Shown here piece after piece: positions 15,983 through 28,278 of a DNA stretch of 64,000 nucleotides. The first letter of the stretch is position 1. Each line of letters begins with the position of its first letter. The stretch is from assembly GCF_000819785.1 (NCBI RefSeq), contig NZ_CDBK01000107.1:1-64000 (forward strand), given 5' to 3'. This stretch comes from Aeromonas caviae (GTDB taxonomy: Bacteria; Pseudomonadota; Gammaproteobacteria; Enterobacterales; Aeromonadaceae). The notes beneath the pieces were generated by a model. It saw only the letters and a program-made list of their open reading frames with translations, had not been told where the DNA came from and searched no databases. Made by a program: the position numbers and the translations under genes.

Positions 15983-18900
15983 CCCTTTGTCGCCCTTCAC
16001 CTGCCCCGGATGGCAGGCTGGCGCCTCGGGGAGGGGAGCCCGATCGTCCGGGTGGGTCTCGTCCGTTGCCATATGCTGGCGCAGGGTGAGCAGGGCAGCA
16101 TCAAAATCAAACGCCTTCAGTTGCCTGGTCAGGGTGTCACTGCGAGACCCCAGCATGAGGCGAAGGGGACCGGCATACTGCTCGTAGAGGGGGATCACGG
16201 CAGTGTCGCTTTGTATCAGCAGGGCTTCCATCTGGGCCAGCAGTTGCTGGCGCCACTGATCTCCCAGGGGCACCAGATCGGTGGTCGGGGCGGCGAGATC
16301 GTCCCCGAGCAGAGCGCAAAGGGCGGCGATCTCCTCATCGATGGATGACATGAGTCCGGTGGGCTCAGTGTCGCCGCCCGCGATGGCCTGCTCCAGGGCC
16401 AGGCAGTGGCGCGACAGCTCATGTGCCCCCAGGGTGCTCGCCACGCCGCGCAGGCTGTGGACCATGCGAGTTGCATCGCTGTGCTCCCCGGCCTGCAAGT
16501 GGCAGTGCAGCCGGGCCATGTCCTGGCCATGCTCATGGATGAAGTAGCGAAGCAGGGCCAGGTATTTCTCCTGATTGCCGTTGAGGGCCGCCAGCCCCTG
16601 GTCGAGATCCAGACCCGGGTGTGCCTGCAAGCGGGCAAGGGGGCCTGTCACGGGATGGCGAGTGCTGTCGTCCGGGGCAAGCTCGGTGACCTTGCCCTGG
16701 GGCAACCAGCGCTGCAGGGCGTCAAACAGCTTGGCGGGGGTGACGGGCTTGGCAATGAAATCGTTCATGCCGGCCGATGCGCTCGCCTTTCTGTCCTCCT
16801 CGAAGGCGCTGGCGGTGAGCGCCAGGATGGGCAACCTGTCCATGCCGGGCAGGGCCCGGATGGCGCGGGTGGCGCTGTAGCCATCCATCACCGGCATCTG
16901 TATGTCCATCAGGATGAGGTCGAAGGGGTGCTGGCTGACGCGGGCCAGGGCCTCCTGGCCGTTGACGGCCGTCTCGATGACGAGGCCGCTGTGGCACAGG
17001 AGCTCGAGCACCACTTCCCGGTTGATGGCGTTGTCTTCCACCAGCAGGACTCGGGCGTGGCGAGGGAAGCTGAAGGACTGTTCGTTCCCCTGCTCGGACG
17101 GGGTCCGGGAAGGGGCGTCCTCCTTTGCCTTGAACAGCCTGGCGGTAAACCAGAAGCAGCTACCTTGGCCAGGCTCGCTGGTGACTCCGACCTCCCCCCC
17201 CATCAGGGCGGCGATCCGGCTGGTGATTGCAAGGCCAAGGCCAGTGCCGCCATATCTGCGAGTGGTGGAGACATCCGCCTGTTCGAACGCCTGGAACAGC
17301 TTCTCGCGCTGCGCAGGGGTGATGCCGATGCCGGTGTCTTCCACCTCGAAGCGCAGCAGGTAGCCGGTGGTGAGGGGGCGGGCCAGCCTGAAGCGCAGGG
17401 TGACGGTTCCCTGCTCGGTGAACTTGATGGCGTTGGTCGCATAGTTGAGCAGGGCCTGGCGCAGGCGGGTGATGTCGCCATGCACCCAGGCGGGGGTATC
17501 GCCGATGTCCGTCACTATGGTGAGCCCCTTGGCCCTGGCCTGGTCGTTCATCAGGGCGCGGACGTTGTCCAGCATGGCGGTGAGGGAGAAATCGGTCAGA
17601 TCCAGCGTCATCTTGCCCGCATCGATCTTGGAGAGATCCAGGATGTCGTTGAGGATGCTGAGCAGGTGCTGGGCGGCAGTGTCTATCTTGGTCAGCCGTT
17701 CGAGGTCGGTGGGATCCCGGGTGTCGCGCTTGAGCAGATAGGTGAGCCCCAGGATGGCGTTCATGGGGGTGCGGATCTCGTGGCTCATGTTGGCAAGGAA
17801 GGCGCTCTTGGCGTGGTTGGCGCTTTCGGCCCGCTGGTGGGCCTGGGCCAGCTGCCGGGTGCGCTCGTTGACCATCTCCTCCAGGTGGTAGCGATACTGG
17901 TCCAGCTCCTCGCCGAGCTGCTTCTTCTCGGTGATGTCGGCCTGGACCGTGACGTAGTGGGTGATTTCACCGCTCTCCTGGCGGATCGGCGACACCGTGG
18001 CCAGCACCTGGTAGTGGGAGCCATCCTTGCGCTGGTTGATGAATTCGCCATGCCAGCGCTGGCCGTGGTTGATGGCATCCCACAGGGCAACATAGCTGGC
18101 ATCCGGGGTGAGGCCAGAGCGCAGCAGGGACGGGGTCCGGCCTATCACTTCGTGCTGCTGGTAACCGCTGGCGGCGAGGAAGGCGGGGTTGACATACTCG
18201 ATGCGCGCCCGGGTGTCGGTGATGAAGACGCCGTCAGGGCTCTGTTCGAGGGCCAGGGACAACTGGCGCAACTGCTGCTCGGCCAGCTTGCTCTGGGTGA
18301 TGTCCAGATGGATGCCAAGGAGGCGCACGGGCCGCTGCTGGGCGTCCCGATAGACGCTCCCTTTGCTCACCAGCCAGCGGATTCCGCCATCTGGCAGCAG
18401 GATCCTGAACTCCAGCTCGACGGGGGCGCCGCTGACCGCCCGCTCCGCCAGCAACTGCTCGATGCGGGGCCTGTCATCCGGATGCAGGCAGGCTTGCCAG
18501 GCGGCCAGCTCGCCGAGCACCTCGGCACTGCGGCCATAGAGGCGGGCGCATTCCGGCGAGAAGAAGAGACGGTTGCTGACCATGTCCCATTCCCAGATGC
18601 CGACATGGGCTCCTTCCTGGGCCATCAGCAGGCGCTGTTCGCTCTCGCGCAGGGCGCTGCTGACGGTTTCGGCGCGCACCCGTGCACTGATGGCGTCGTC
18701 CATCAGGTTCAGGGCTGCGAGGCGAGCACGGCGCTGGGTATCGAGCGCCATCTGCTGATTGTGTTGCAGGCGCTGCTCCGCGAGCTTGCGCTCCGTGATG
18801 TCCTGCACGGTGCCGTAGAGCTCGAGTATGGTGCCATCCCTGTCCCTGAGCGCCGCCCCGCGGGCAATGACCCAGGCGGTCTCCCCCTGCTCCGTGATCA

Positions 18901-19942
18901 CTTCGGCATCGCACTCGTAGGGCTGCCCGTCCATCCTGCAGCGCTCGACGGCCTGGGCCACCGTGTGCCACCCCTCCTGGGTGAAGTATTTTCTGACCTC
19001 GGGATAGACGGCGGGGGGGAGGGCCGGATCCCGGCCATAGATGCGATAGATCTCCGGTGACCAGAAGTGGCTGTCATCGGCCACGCGCCAGCGCCAGTTC
19101 CCTATCTTGGCGAGACGCTGGGACTCGCGCAGTATGGCTTCGTTGCGGCGCAGCGCCTCCTCGGTCTCCTTGTTCTGCCGGTTGTCCTCGATGATGGAAA
19201 TGAAGTAGTCGGGATTGCCTTCGGCGTCGCGCACCAGGGCCACCGTCAGGGTGGTCCAGATGATCTCGCCCCCCTTGTGCAGGTAGCGCTTCTCCAGGGT
19301 GTAGTGGGGGATGGTCCCCGCCAGCACCCGGGCCACATGGGCCTCATCGAGGTAGAGATCGTCCGGGTGGGTCAACTGCTGGAACGTCATCTCGGTGAGT
19401 TCGTCGGCCCGGTAGCCCAGGATGTGGCACAGCCGCTGATTGACACGCAGCCAGTGTCCATCGGGGGAGACCAGGGCGATGCCGACCGCCGCCTGTTCGA
19501 AGGTGACCTGGAAGCGGTTCTCGCTCTGCTGCAACTGGTTCTGAGTGTTCATCAGTTCCTGCCAGCGCAGGACCTCTCTGGCCCGGGCGCGATGAAAGGC
19601 GGCACTGAGCACGCTGATGAGCAGACCGTTGGCGATGAGCAGGCACCATTGCACCAGATCCTGGCCAGCCTCGACACTCAGTGAATAGATGGGGGGGAGC
19701 ATGAAATAGCTGGTGACCAGGGCGGTGATCAGGGTGCAGAGCAGACCTGGCAACAAGCCCCCCAACAGGGCGCAGACGATGATGGGCAGCATGAAGAGAA
19801 CCAGCAGCGGTCGCTCGCCAAAGGCGATGGGCAGCTGGACCCGGATTTGCAACATCAGAACGGGCAGCAGCACAGCCAGCAGGGAGATCCCCCAGCGCTG
19901 GGTGGAGGGGCGCACATGCCACAGGGGTGACCAGCTCATCAT
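15971..19942 (-). CDS. Multi-PAS hybrid sensor histidine kinase with receiver and Hpt domains
   Basis: This 1323-aa membrane kinase starts [20 protein letters not shown]. Order: about four transmembrane helices resembling the DUF4118/KdpD sensor region (about 15-112), four PAS/PAC units (about 140-260, 270-395, 440-560, 565-690), a HisKA domain with phospho-acceptor His721 ([15 protein letters not shown]), an ATPase domain (EDTGIGI, GGTGLGL; about 840-955), a receiver with Asp1013 ([14 protein letters not shown]) and a C-terminal Hpt with His1162 ([10 protein letters not shown]). All phosphorelay residues are present. It overlaps the PAS protein gene by 4 nt and is third in a unit led by an HD-GYP response regulator. 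Inferred flow: PAS input to His721, Asp1013, His1162, then the HD-GYP receiver. The unit is lodged between hisA and hisF. Confidence 0.93.
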   Translation of the reverse strand: MMSWSPLWHVRPSTQRWGISLLAVLLPVLMLQIRVQLPIAFGERPLLVLFMLPIIVCALLGGLLPGLLCTLITALVTSYFMLPPIYSLSVEAGQDLVQWCLLIANGLLISVLSAAFHRARAREVLRWQELMNTQNQLQQSENRFQVTFEQAAVGIALVSPDGHWLRVNQRLCHILGYRADELTEMTFQQLTHPDDLYLDEAHVARVLAGTIPHYTLEKRYLHKGGEIIWTTLTVALVRDAEGNPDYFISIIEDNRQNKETEEALRRNEAILRESQRLAKIGNWRWRVADDSHFWSPEIYRIYGRDPALPPAVYPEVRKYFTQEGWHTVAQAVERCRMDGQPYECDAEVITEQGETAWVIARGAALRDRDGTILELYGTVQDITERKLAEQRLQHNQQMALDTQRRARLAALNLMDDAISARVRAETVSSALRESEQRLLMAQEGAHVGIWEWDMVSNRLFFSPECARLYGRSAEVLGELAAWQACLHPDDRPRIEQLLAERAVSGAPVELEFRILLPDGGIRWLVSKGSVYRDAQQRPVRLLGIHLDITQSKLAEQQLRQLSLALEQSPDGVFITDTRARIEYVNPAFLAASGYQQHEVIGRTPSLLRSGLTPDASYVALWDAINHGQRWHGEFINQRKDGSHYQVLATVSPIRQESGEITHYVTVQADITEKKQLGEELDQYRYHLEEMVNERTRQLAQAHQRAESANHAKSAFLANMSHEIRTPMNAILGLTYLLKRDTRDPTDLERLTKIDTAAQHLLSILNDILDLSKIDAGKMTLDLTDFSLTAMLDNVRALMNDQARAKGLTIVTDIGDTPAWVHGDITRLRQALLNYATNAIKFTEQGTVTLRFRLARPLTTGYLLRFEVEDTGIGITPAQREKLFQAFEQADVSTTRRYGGTGLGLAITSRIAALMGGEVGVTSEPGQGSCFWFTARLFKAKEDAPSRTPSEQGNEQSFSFPRHARVLLVEDNAINREVVLELLCHSGLVIETAVNGQEALARVSQHPFDLILMDIQMPVMDGYSATRAIRALPGMDRLPILALTASAFEEDRKASASAGMNDFIAKPVTPAKLFDALQRWLPQGKVTELAPDDSTRHPVTGPLARLQAHPGLDLDQGLAALNGNQEKYLALLRYFIHEHGQDMARLHCHLQAGEHSDATRMVHSLRGVASTLGAHELSRHCLALEQAIAGGDTEPTGLMSSIDEEIAALCALLGDDLAAPTTDLVPLGDQWRQQLLAQMEALLIQSDTAVIPLYEQYAGPLRLMLGSRSDTLTRQLKAFDFDAALLTLRQHMATDETHPDDRAPLPEAPACHPGQVKGDKGLNH

Positions 19943-22092
19943 GGGAGATCCTCCGGTGGCATGGGGGCCTGGGGATAGGGGGGCGGCACTCCGAGCTGAC
20001 GGGAGAGCCCGTTGATCTGGTGCTTGAGGGCCAGCATGGCGAGTTCCCTGTCCACCATCACCTTGTTGAACCGCTCCAGCTCATGGTTCTGCTGGCGCAG
20101 CTCGCTGGCCTGGCGGGTCAGGGCCTGCTCAACCTGCTCCCGTTCGGTGACATCGAGCAGAATGCCGATGATGGCGGGCTGGCCGAGGTAGTCGACGCGC
20201 CGCCCGTACAGCTCGACCTCCAGAGATTCCCCGTGCTGATGCAGGGCACTGAAGCGGGTGTGGATATCGCGCGCGTCCTGCTCGCACGCGCGCACCAGCT
20301 CGGCGACCCTGGTGCTGTCCTTGGGGGCGGCAAGGGCGTGTAACTGGCCAACGGCGATCAGCGCCCCCGGGGTGTCATAGCCAAACAGTCGGGCAAAACA
20401 GGGGTTGATGTAGCAGAGTCGACCCTGCTGGATGATGTAGATCCCGGCAAGGGATTGCTCCACCAGTGCACGGAACAGCCCCTCCCGCTCTCGCAAGTCG
20501 GCCTCGGCCCGTTTGAAGTTCGTGATGTCCCGAGAGATGCCGAAGATCCCGATCACCTGCCCCTCGCTGTCTTGCAAGGGACCTTTGGTTGCGAGAAACA
20601 CATGCTCGCCATCGGGCAGGGTCAGGTACTCCTCCTCGGTCTGCACCCGGTTGCGCTCTATGACCTGGCGCCCGGATGCCATCAGCATCTGCGCCTGCTG
20701 CGGCGGGAAGAGCGTCAGATCATCCTGGTCCAGCACCTCGTCAACCGGCTTGCCGACAAACTGGCTGGCGGCCCGGTTGAAGAGGATGTATCTGCCCTCC
20801 TTGTTCTTAGCGAAGATGGCGTCTTCCGAGCTGTCGGCGATGGCGGAGAGCAGTTGCAACGCCTCCAGGCGCTGGGACTGGGAGTGCTGGAGCTGTTCGG
20901 CCATCTGCAGCCGGGTGTGCTGGCGCAGCAGGATGATGCCGGCGTTGGTGACAAAGAGCACCAGCAGGCCGATGAGACCGATCCAGACGCTCTCCTTGAA
21001 GGTGGCCTGGTAGAGTTCCGCCTTGTCGATCTTGGCCAGCAGGTACCAGTCCGTGTTCATGACCGGATAGACAACCCCGAAGACCTCGCTACCCCGGTAA
21101 TCCTGGCCATAGAGTACCTGGGGCGTGCCGCGTTCGGCGAGCCGCAAATACTGGGCTGCCAGCAGGGTGGGGTGGGTGACGGGATAGTGCAGGGTGAGAG
21201 CCGGTTCCGGGCGATAGCGCAGGCTACTCAGATAGTGGACCTGATCCCCCTGCTGGCGAAACAGAATGGCTTCTCCGCTGCTGTCTGGGACGGGCCAGGC
21301 CCCCAGGATCTGATCGAGCCAGCGATTTGCGCTTATCTGCATCACCAGCACGGGGGCAGGTCCTGCAGCGACCTCCAGATTGACCAGAAAGTCCAGCCTG
21401 GCGTGACCGCGATCATCGAGATAGGGACCAAGACGCATGACGTTGCCCTGCTCGAGCCGTGGCAGGGCGTCACGCAACGTGGCATTCATGGTGTCGCCAC
21501 CCGGAGTATGCCACAGGGGGTGCCCGGCAGGATTGAACACGGCTGCACCGTGAAATCCGCGTACCGAGATGAATTCGAGCAGCCTTGCCAGTGGTGGCGT
21601 GATCGCTTCGGGTGAGGATGGTGCTTGTCCGGGACGATAGAAATCAGTACTGCCCAGACCCTTTATGAGCTGGTGAATATCCTCCTCGTGGGTACCGAGC
21701 CACTCGGTGACGCGCTGGCTCTTGAGATCCGCGATGGCTTCGAGACGAGCCACCTCCTTGTTGCGTGCCAGTTCGATGTTGCGGGCGATGGCCATGGCGG
21801 TCAGGGCCAGAATGAGCCCGTTGAGCAACAGGAAGGGGATCCATTGACGCCGCGTAAAGACAGGTGTGCTGCCGGTGGTGTCAATGCGACGACGCAGCAT
21901 GGCATAGAGCATGAGGGCCGTGATGAGGATGAAGAGCCAGCCCTTGATGGTGCTTGCCATGGCGAACTGGGCAGGGGTGCTGAACAACCACTCCACCGCC
22001 TTGTCGGAGAGCAGGATCCACAGGCTTGCCACGGCGGCATAGGTGAGCACGACGTTGAGCACATGTGCCCGGGTCAGGGGAGCCTCAGCCAT
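19939..22092 (-). CDS. Membrane PAS sensor protein without a kinase domain
   Basis: The protein is 717 aa from the ATG at 22092, which overlaps the response regulator stop by 8 nt. Two N-terminal helices (about 9-30 and 48-68) and a third (about 84-104) precede a Cache-like extracytoplasmic domain (about 105-365), a further helix (about 370-392), two PAS domains (about 413-540 and 545-660) and a coiled-coil tail ending near [20 protein letters not shown]. No HisKA, ATPase, GGDEF or EAL domain follows. The RELxMxxLKxxINxL tail recurs, from family knowledge, in PAS sensors that work with a separate kinase, so it is probably an accessory sensor for the hybrid kinase encoded next (4-nt overlap). 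Confidence 0.85.
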   Translation of the reverse strand: MAEAPLTRAHVLNVVLTYAAVASLWILLSDKAVEWLFSTPAQFAMASTIKGWLFILITALMLYAMLRRRIDTTGSTPVFTRRQWIPFLLLNGLILALTAMAIARNIELARNKEVARLEAIADLKSQRVTEWLGTHEEDIHQLIKGLGSTDFYRPGQAPSSPEAITPPLARLLEFISVRGFHGAAVFNPAGHPLWHTPGGDTMNATLRDALPRLEQGNVMRLGPYLDDRGHARLDFLVNLEVAAGPAPVLVMQISANRWLDQILGAWPVPDSSGEAILFRQQGDQVHYLSSLRYRPEPALTLHYPVTHPTLLAAQYLRLAERGTPQVLYGQDYRGSEVFGVVYPVMNTDWYLLAKIDKAELYQATFKESVWIGLIGLLVLFVTNAGIILLRQHTRLQMAEQLQHSQSQRLEALQLLSAIADSSEDAIFAKNKEGRYILFNRAASQFVGKPVDEVLDQDDLTLFPPQQAQMLMASGRQVIERNRVQTEEEYLTLPDGEHVFLATKGPLQDSEGQVIGIFGISRDITNFKRAEADLREREGLFRALVEQSLAGIYIIQQGRLCYINPCFARLFGYDTPGALIAVGQLHALAAPKDSTRVAELVRACEQDARDIHTRFSALHQHGESLEVELYGRRVDYLGQPAIIGILLDVTEREQVEQALTRQASELRQQNHELERFNKVMVDRELAMLALKHQINGLSRQLGVPPPYPQAPMPPEDLP

Positions 22093-23194
22093 CCACGGCC
22101 TCGCTGCCATCCTGGTAGCGTTCGGCAATGGTGACGAACGCGTCGAAATGGCGATCGAAGGCGGTCACGACATCGGGATCGAAATGGTGGCCGCTGCCGG
22201 AGAGGATGAGGGCGCGAGCCTCGTCGTAGCTCATGGCCGGCTTGTAGACCCTGGCGCAGATGAGGGCGTCAAACACGTCTGCCAGTGCCATCAGGCGGGC
22301 CGAGAGGGGGATGGCGTCCCCTTGCAAGCCGTCCGGGTAGCCGCTGCCATCCCACTTCTCGTGGTGCCAGTGGGCGATCTCCTTGGCCAGGGTGAGGAAG
22401 GCCAGGGGCTGCTCCATGTCCTGTTCGGCCTCTTCAATGGCATCGCTGCCGAGCTTGGCGTGGGTGCGCATGATCTGCCACTCCTCCGGGGTCAGCTTGC
22501 CCGGCTTGAGCAGGATGTGGTCGGGAATGCCCACCTTGCCGATATCATGAAGCGGTGCGGAGCGGCTCAGCAGGTCGATGTAACCCGGGGTCAGGGTATC
22601 GGCGAAACGGGGGTGATCAGCCAGGGCGCTGGCCAGCAGACGCACATAGCCCTGGGTGCGCAGGATATGGTTGCCGGTTTCGGGGTCGCGGATCTCCGCC
22701 AGATGGGCGAGAGCGCGGATGGAGACCTGCTGGATCAGGTCGTTTTCCGCCATTCGCCGCGCGACCTCGGCTTCCAGCGCCGCATTCTGGTTTTGCAGAC
22801 CGTCACGGGCCTGCTTGGCCTCCAGCTGGGTACGCACCCGGGCCTGAACGACCACCGGTTTGATGGGCTTGGTGATGTAATCAGCGGCGCCGAGGGAGAG
22901 GCCGAACTCCTCGCTCTGGGGGTCGGCGAGGGCGGTGAGCAGAACGACGGGAATACGGCTGCTGATCGGGGACTGACGCAATTGCCTGAGCACTTCATAA
23001 CCATCCATGCCGGGCATCATCACATCCAGCAGGATGAGGTCAGGCTTTGGATCCGCGCTGACGATGCGCAGGCATTTTTCCCCGCTCTGCGCAGCCAGCA
23101 CGCGGTAATGAGGCGAAAGCAATTCGGTCAGTACCATCAGATTTTCGGGTGAGTCGTCGACGATCAGGATGGTGGCGTTGTGAGGTGTCAACAT
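22085..23194 (-). CDS. Response regulator with HD-GYP cyclic-di-GMP phosphodiesterase domain
   Basis: The 369-aa protein (MLTPHNATILIVDDSPENLM) has a receiver domain with the acidic pocket VDDS, phospho-acceptor Asp57 (LILLDVMMPGMDGYEV) and the conserved lysine in YITKP, a coiled linker (about 125-155) and an HD-GYP domain with HDIGKVGIPDH (HD at 216-217) and HHEKWDGSGYP (277-287). All signature residues are intact, so it should hydrolyse cyclic di-GMP. It leads the three-gene signalling unit inserted into the his cluster; a TATACT -10 lies 33 nt upstream and a terminator after hisA lies beyond. It is a likely output of the downstream hybrid kinase. Confidence 0.93.
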   Translation of the reverse strand: MLTPHNATILIVDDSPENLMVLTELLSPHYRVLAAQSGEKCLRIVSADPKPDLILLDVMMPGMDGYEVLRQLRQSPISSRIPVVLLTALADPQSEEFGLSLGAADYITKPIKPVVVQARVRTQLEAKQARDGLQNQNAALEAEVARRMAENDLIQQVSIRALAHLAEIRDPETGNHILRTQGYVRLLASALADHPRFADTLTPGYIDLLSRSAPLHDIGKVGIPDHILLKPGKLTPEEWQIMRTHAKLGSDAIEEAEQDMEQPLAFLTLAKEIAHWHHEKWDGSGYPDGLQGDAIPLSARLMALADVFDALICARVYKPAMSYDEARALILSGSGHHFDPDVVTAFDRHFDAFVTIAERYQDGSEAVDG

Positions 23195-23226
23195 ATGTCT
23201 TCCATGACGCTATCCCTGTGAGGTCG

Positions 23227-23256
23227 AGTATAGAGCCAATTGCTGCCAAATCATAA
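23227..23256 (-). promoter_or_regulatory. Candidate promoter of the signalling unit inside the his cluster
   Basis: On the minus strand TATACT (23227-23232), five of six matches to the -10 consensus, is preceded at 18 nt by a weak -35, TTATGA (23251-23256). It lies between the hisA terminator and the response regulator start. Confidence 0.45.
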
Positions 23257-23274
23257 GGTTCGCCCCCATCGGGG

Positions 23275-23302
23275 AGAAAGAGGCCTGCCCGGATGGGCAG
23301 GC
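23275..23302 (-). terminator. Terminator after hisA
   Basis: An 8-bp perfect GC stem (23283-23290 with 23295-23302) with a 4-nt loop is followed on the minus strand by CTCTTTCTCCCC. The tail is pyrimidine-rich, not pure T, so termination may be partial. It lies 24 nt after the hisA stop, between hisA and the signalling genes. Confidence 0.6.
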
Positions 23303-23326
23303 TGTCTGATGCCGGAAAGGGGCGCG

Positions 23327-24701
<1,375 letters not shown>

Positions 24702-24702
<1 letters not shown>

Positions 24703-25835
24703 CACAGCACCCCCTTGCTGGAGGGAAGCTCGCTCCCTTCCACGCGAATGGCCTGGCGCAGGGCGCGGCCAAAGCCTTTGAACAGCGCCTCCACCTGGTG
24801 GTGGGTGTTGCCGCTGCCCACCTTCATCTGCAAGGTGATGGCCATGGCGTCAGAGAGGGAGCGGAAGAAGTGGGGCACCATCTCGGTGGCCATCTCTCCC
24901 ACGCTGTCGCGACCAAAGCCGCTCGGGCAGTCGAACACGAAGTAGGGACGGCCGCTCAGATCCAGCGCCGTGGCCACATCCAGCTCGGTCAGCGAGGTGT
25001 TGTCAGCCTCCTGGCGGGGACGCCCGTCGATCACCGCCTGCACCTCGTCCATCGCCAGCACGAAGCCGAAGCGGCCGATGCCGCGCTTGTTGCCAAGGGC
25101 CTGGCGCAGGGCTTGACCCAGCGCCAATCCCACATCTTCCACCGTGTGGTGATCGTCGATGTGCAGATCGCCGCTCACTTTGAGCTTGAGGCGAAAGCCC
25201 GCGTGGGTCGCTATCTGATCCAGCATGTGATCGAAGAAGCCGATGCCGGTGGCGATCTGGTTGCCACCGCTCTTGTCGAGATCCACTGCCACCTGGATGC
25301 GGGTCTCCTTGGTGTAGCGCTCCACCTCGGCCACGCGCCCCTTGGAGAGCAGCTGATCACGAATGGCAGTCCAGCCGTGATCTTGCGGGTGGTAGCGTAT
25401 GCCGCGGATGCCCATGTTCTCGGCAAGCTGGATGTCGGTCTGTCTGTCGCCAATCACGAAGGAGTTGGCAAAGTCGATGCGGCCCGAGGCGAGATACTCC
25501 TTCACCAGCCCAAGGTGAGGCTTGCGGCAGCTGCAACCGTCGGTGGGGAAGTGGGGGCAGATCAGCACTTGCTCCCAGGTGACGCCCTGGGATTCGAAGA
25601 GGTGCATCATCAGGTCGTGGGGCGGCTGGAAGTTTTCAAGGGGCAGGCTGGCGGTGCCGAGCCCATCCTGGTTGGTCACCATCACCAGCACGTAGCCGGC
25701 GGCCTGGAGCTCACGCAGCACAGGTATCACCATGGGCTCGAAGCGCAGCTTCGCAAGGCTGTCCACCTGCTTGTCGGTGACCGGCTCCTCGATCAGGGTG
25801 CCGTCACGGTCGATAAACAAAAACGGGGTTTTCAT
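24702..25835 (-). CDS. hisB: Bifunctional histidinol-phosphatase / imidazoleglycerol-phosphate dehydratase
   Basis: HisB is 377 aa from the ATG at 25835 ([20 protein letters not shown]). The N-terminal HAD phosphatase has the DxD motif in FIDRDGTL and the zinc loop [14 protein letters not shown]; the C-terminal dehydratase has [27 protein letters not shown] and [20 protein letters not shown]. The fused form is typical of gammaproteobacteria. Compared with the E. coli protein recalled from memory, about 22 extra residues sit between the FVLAMDE strand and ALDLSGRP (around residues 262-285), accounting for the extra length. Start coordinates upstream of 25835 extend into hisC and are rejected. 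Confidence 0.96.
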
Positions 25836-25854
25836 CGCTACATCCTTGCTTGTC

Positions 25855-26925
25855 TTACAGAGAGGGTGGGGGCAGGTCACGCAGCACGGCGAGCACGGCG
25901 TCCATTTCGCCCTGATAGCCGATGGTGATGCGGATGCTGTTGTCAAGGCCAGGCTTGCTGGAGAAATCACGCAAGATGATGCCGGCGGCCTTCATGGCGA
26001 CGAACACGGCGGCGCCATCTTTGAAGCGCACCAGCACGAAGTTGCCCTTGTCCTCGAACACTTCCTTGACGCAGGGCAGACGAAGCAGCTCCGCCTTGAT
26101 GAGCGCCTTTTGCTTGTTGAGTTCCAGCACCCGCTCCTGCATCAGTTCCAGCCCCATGGGAGAGAGCGCCTGGGCGGCAATCTGGGCGATGGGGTCGGGA
26201 ATGGGGTAGGGCGCGATCACCTTGGCCAGCATGGCAATCACCTCGGGATCCCCCAAAGTAAAGCCGCAGCGGATCCCCGCCAGGGCAAAGGCCTTGGAGA
26301 GGGTGCGGGTCACCACCAGGTTCGGGTATTGGGCGAGCAGGTCCACCACGGAGGCCTCCGGGCAGAATTCGATGTAGGCCTCGTCCACGATGATGATGGC
26401 GCGGTCCCGGGCCTTCTCCAGCAGGGCGACGAGTCCCTTGCGGCCCACCAGATCCCCGGTGGGATTGTTGGGGGAGCAGAGGAACACCAGCTTCACGTCA
26501 GAGAGGCGATCGGCGATGGCGGGCCAGTCCGGCTGACGGCTGGCGGTCAATGGCTGCTCGACAATCCCCACGCCACAGGTCTCGGCGCTGATGGCGTACA
26601 TGCCGTAGGTGGGGGGGCAGATGAGGATCTGATCTTCCCCTGCCTCGCAGAAGGTGCGGATCAAGAGCTCTATGGCCTCGTCGGCACCGCGGCTTACCAG
26701 CACCTGATCCGGATTGACCCCGGCGTAGGCGGCATAGCCGTTTACCACCTCGGCCGGCTGGCACTCAGGATAGCGGTTGAGGCGACTCCCCTCGACGGTG
26801 AAGGGATAGGCCAGGGGGGCCTCATTGGCATTGAGCCAGACGTGGCCCTGGCCGCCGATGCGGCGCGCGGACTGGTAGGGAGTGAGAGCCCGTACAACGC
26901 GACGGGCCAGATTGGCGATGCTCAT
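25855..26925 (-). CDS. hisC: Histidinol-phosphate aminotransferase
   Basis: HisC, 356 aa, is a PLP-dependent class I/II aminotransferase that converts imidazole-acetol phosphate to histidinol phosphate using glutamate. The PLP lysine is in [28 protein letters not shown] and the [12 protein letters not shown] segment (PLP-binding aspartate and tyrosine) are visible. It overlaps hisD by 4 nt (ATGA) and is 19 nt from hisB, indicating coupled translation in the his operon. Confidence 0.97.
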   Translation of the reverse strand: MSIANLARRVVRALTPYQSARRIGGQGHVWLNANEAPLAYPFTVEGSRLNRYPECQPAEVVNGYAAYAGVNPDQVLVSRGADEAIELLIRTFCEAGEDQILICPPTYGMYAISAETCGVGIVEQPLTASRQPDWPAIADRLSDVKLVFLCSPNNPTGDLVGRKGLVALLEKARDRAIIIVDEAYIEFCPEASVVDLLAQYPNLVVTRTLSKAFALAGIRCGFTLGDPEVIAMLAKVIAPYPIPDPIAQIAAQALSPMGLELMQERVLELNKQKALIKAELLRLPCVKEVFEDKGNFVLVRFKDGAAVFVAMKAAGIILRDFSSKPGLDNSIRITIGYQGEMDAVLAVLRDLPPPSL

Positions 26926-28247
26926 GACAAATCCTTCTGCTGTGCTGTTTGTTGGGGCTCGGCGGCCAGGGCGTTCAACCTGAGGGTGACGGCATGCTTG
27001 TGGGCATCGAGTCCCTCGGCCTGGGCGATGCGCTGGACGATGGGGCCAAGGCCGCGAATGCCGTCTGCAGTGAGCTCTTGAACCGTGTAGCGGCGCTGAT
27101 AGTCGGCAAGTCCCAGGCTCGAGCAGGTGCGGGCATAGCCGTAGGTGGGCAGGGTGTGGTTGGTGCCGCTGGCGTAATCACCGACTGACTCCGGTGTCCA
27201 TGCCCCAAGGAAGATGGAGCCCGCGTTCTCGAGCTTGTCCAGCAGATCCCGGGGGGCCCGGGTCTGCACGATGAGGTGTTCCGGGGCATAGGCGTTGGAG
27301 ATGGTGCAGGCCTCCTCCAGGCTGTCGCAGAGGATCACCAGGCTTGCCTTCAGGGCTTGCTCGGCGATGTCGCGGCGGCTGAGCTCGGCGAGTTGCGCCT
27401 GGATCTCGCTGCCGATGGCATCGGCCAGGGAAGCGGAGGTGGTGACCAGCACCACCTGGCTGTCGGGGCCGTGCTCGGCCTGGGAGAGCAGATCCGATGC
27501 CACGAAGGCCGGGTTGGCGCTCTCGTCTGCGATCACCAGCACCTCGGAGGGGCCGGCTGGCATGTCGATGGCGGCGCCCCGCCAGTCCCGGGAAACCTGG
27601 CCCTTGGCTTCGGTCACATAGGCGTTGCCCGGGCCGAAGATCTTGTCCACCTTGGGGATGGTCTGCGTGCCATAGGCCATGGCCGCGATGGCCTGGGCGC
27701 CGCCGATGGCGAACACCTGGCGAACGCCACAGGCGCGGGCGGCAAACAGGATCTCGTCGCTCGCCGGAGACGGGGTGCAGAGCACCACCTCACGGCAACC
27801 GGCCAGACTTGCCGGAATGGCCAGCATCATCACGGTGGAGGGGAGCGGCGCGCTGCCTCCCGGGACATAGAGACCGACCCGGCTGATGGGTTGGGTGCGC
27901 AGCTCGCACAGTACCCCTGGCTGGGTCTCGACGCGCACGACGGGCTGCACCTGGGCGGCGTGGAAGGTACGGATATTGGCGATGGCGGCCTCGATGGCGC
28001 CCTTGATATCATCACCGAGTCGAGCGCAGGCGGCATCCACTTCCGCGTCGCTCACCCGAAGCTGTTCGCGGGGCGCGCGTTCGAAACGCTGGCTCAGCTC
28101 GCGCAGGGCCTCATCGCCCCGGCTGCGTACCGCAGCAATGATGTCTCGCACCACAGTACCGATGTCGGCTTCGTCGCCAAGGGCGGGCCGGGTCAGGACC
28201 TCGGCTTGCCGGGCGGGGGAGAGGGTCTTCCAGATCAGGGTCTGCAT
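26922..28247 (-). CDS. hisD: Histidinol dehydrogenase
   Basis: HisD, 441 aa, oxidises histidinol to histidine in two NAD-dependent steps with zinc. Recognisable blocks are [20 protein letters not shown], the signature around [38 protein letters not shown], the catalytic region in [10 protein letters not shown] and the zinc-site histidine in [15 protein letters not shown]. It begins 31 nt after the hisG stop and overlaps hisC by 4 nt. Confidence 0.97.
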   Translation of the reverse strand: MQTLIWKTLSPARQAEVLTRPALGDEADIGTVVRDIIAAVRSRGDEALRELSQRFERAPREQLRVSDAEVDAACARLGDDIKGAIEAAIANIRTFHAAQVQPVVRVETQPGVLCELRTQPISRVGLYVPGGSAPLPSTVMMLAIPASLAGCREVVLCTPSPASDEILFAARACGVRQVFAIGGAQAIAAMAYGTQTIPKVDKIFGPGNAYVTEAKGQVSRDWRGAAIDMPAGPSEVLVIADESANPAFVASDLLSQAEHGPDSQVVLVTTSASLADAIGSEIQAQLAELSRRDIAEQALKASLVILCDSLEEACTISNAYAPEHLIVQTRAPRDLLDKLENAGSIFLGAWTPESVGDYASGTNHTLPTYGYARTCSSLGLADYQRRYTVQELTADGIRGLGPIVQRIAQAEGLDAHKHAVTLRLNALAAEPQQTAQQKDLS

Positions 28248-28278
28248 GATGTGTCTTCCTTATTCCATCTCTCTTGGC

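Noticed and set aside
16406-19060. 884-codon frame antisense to the hybrid kinase
   Set aside because: Shadow of the PAS and kinase domains; Gly/Ala/Gln-rich with no recognisable domain.
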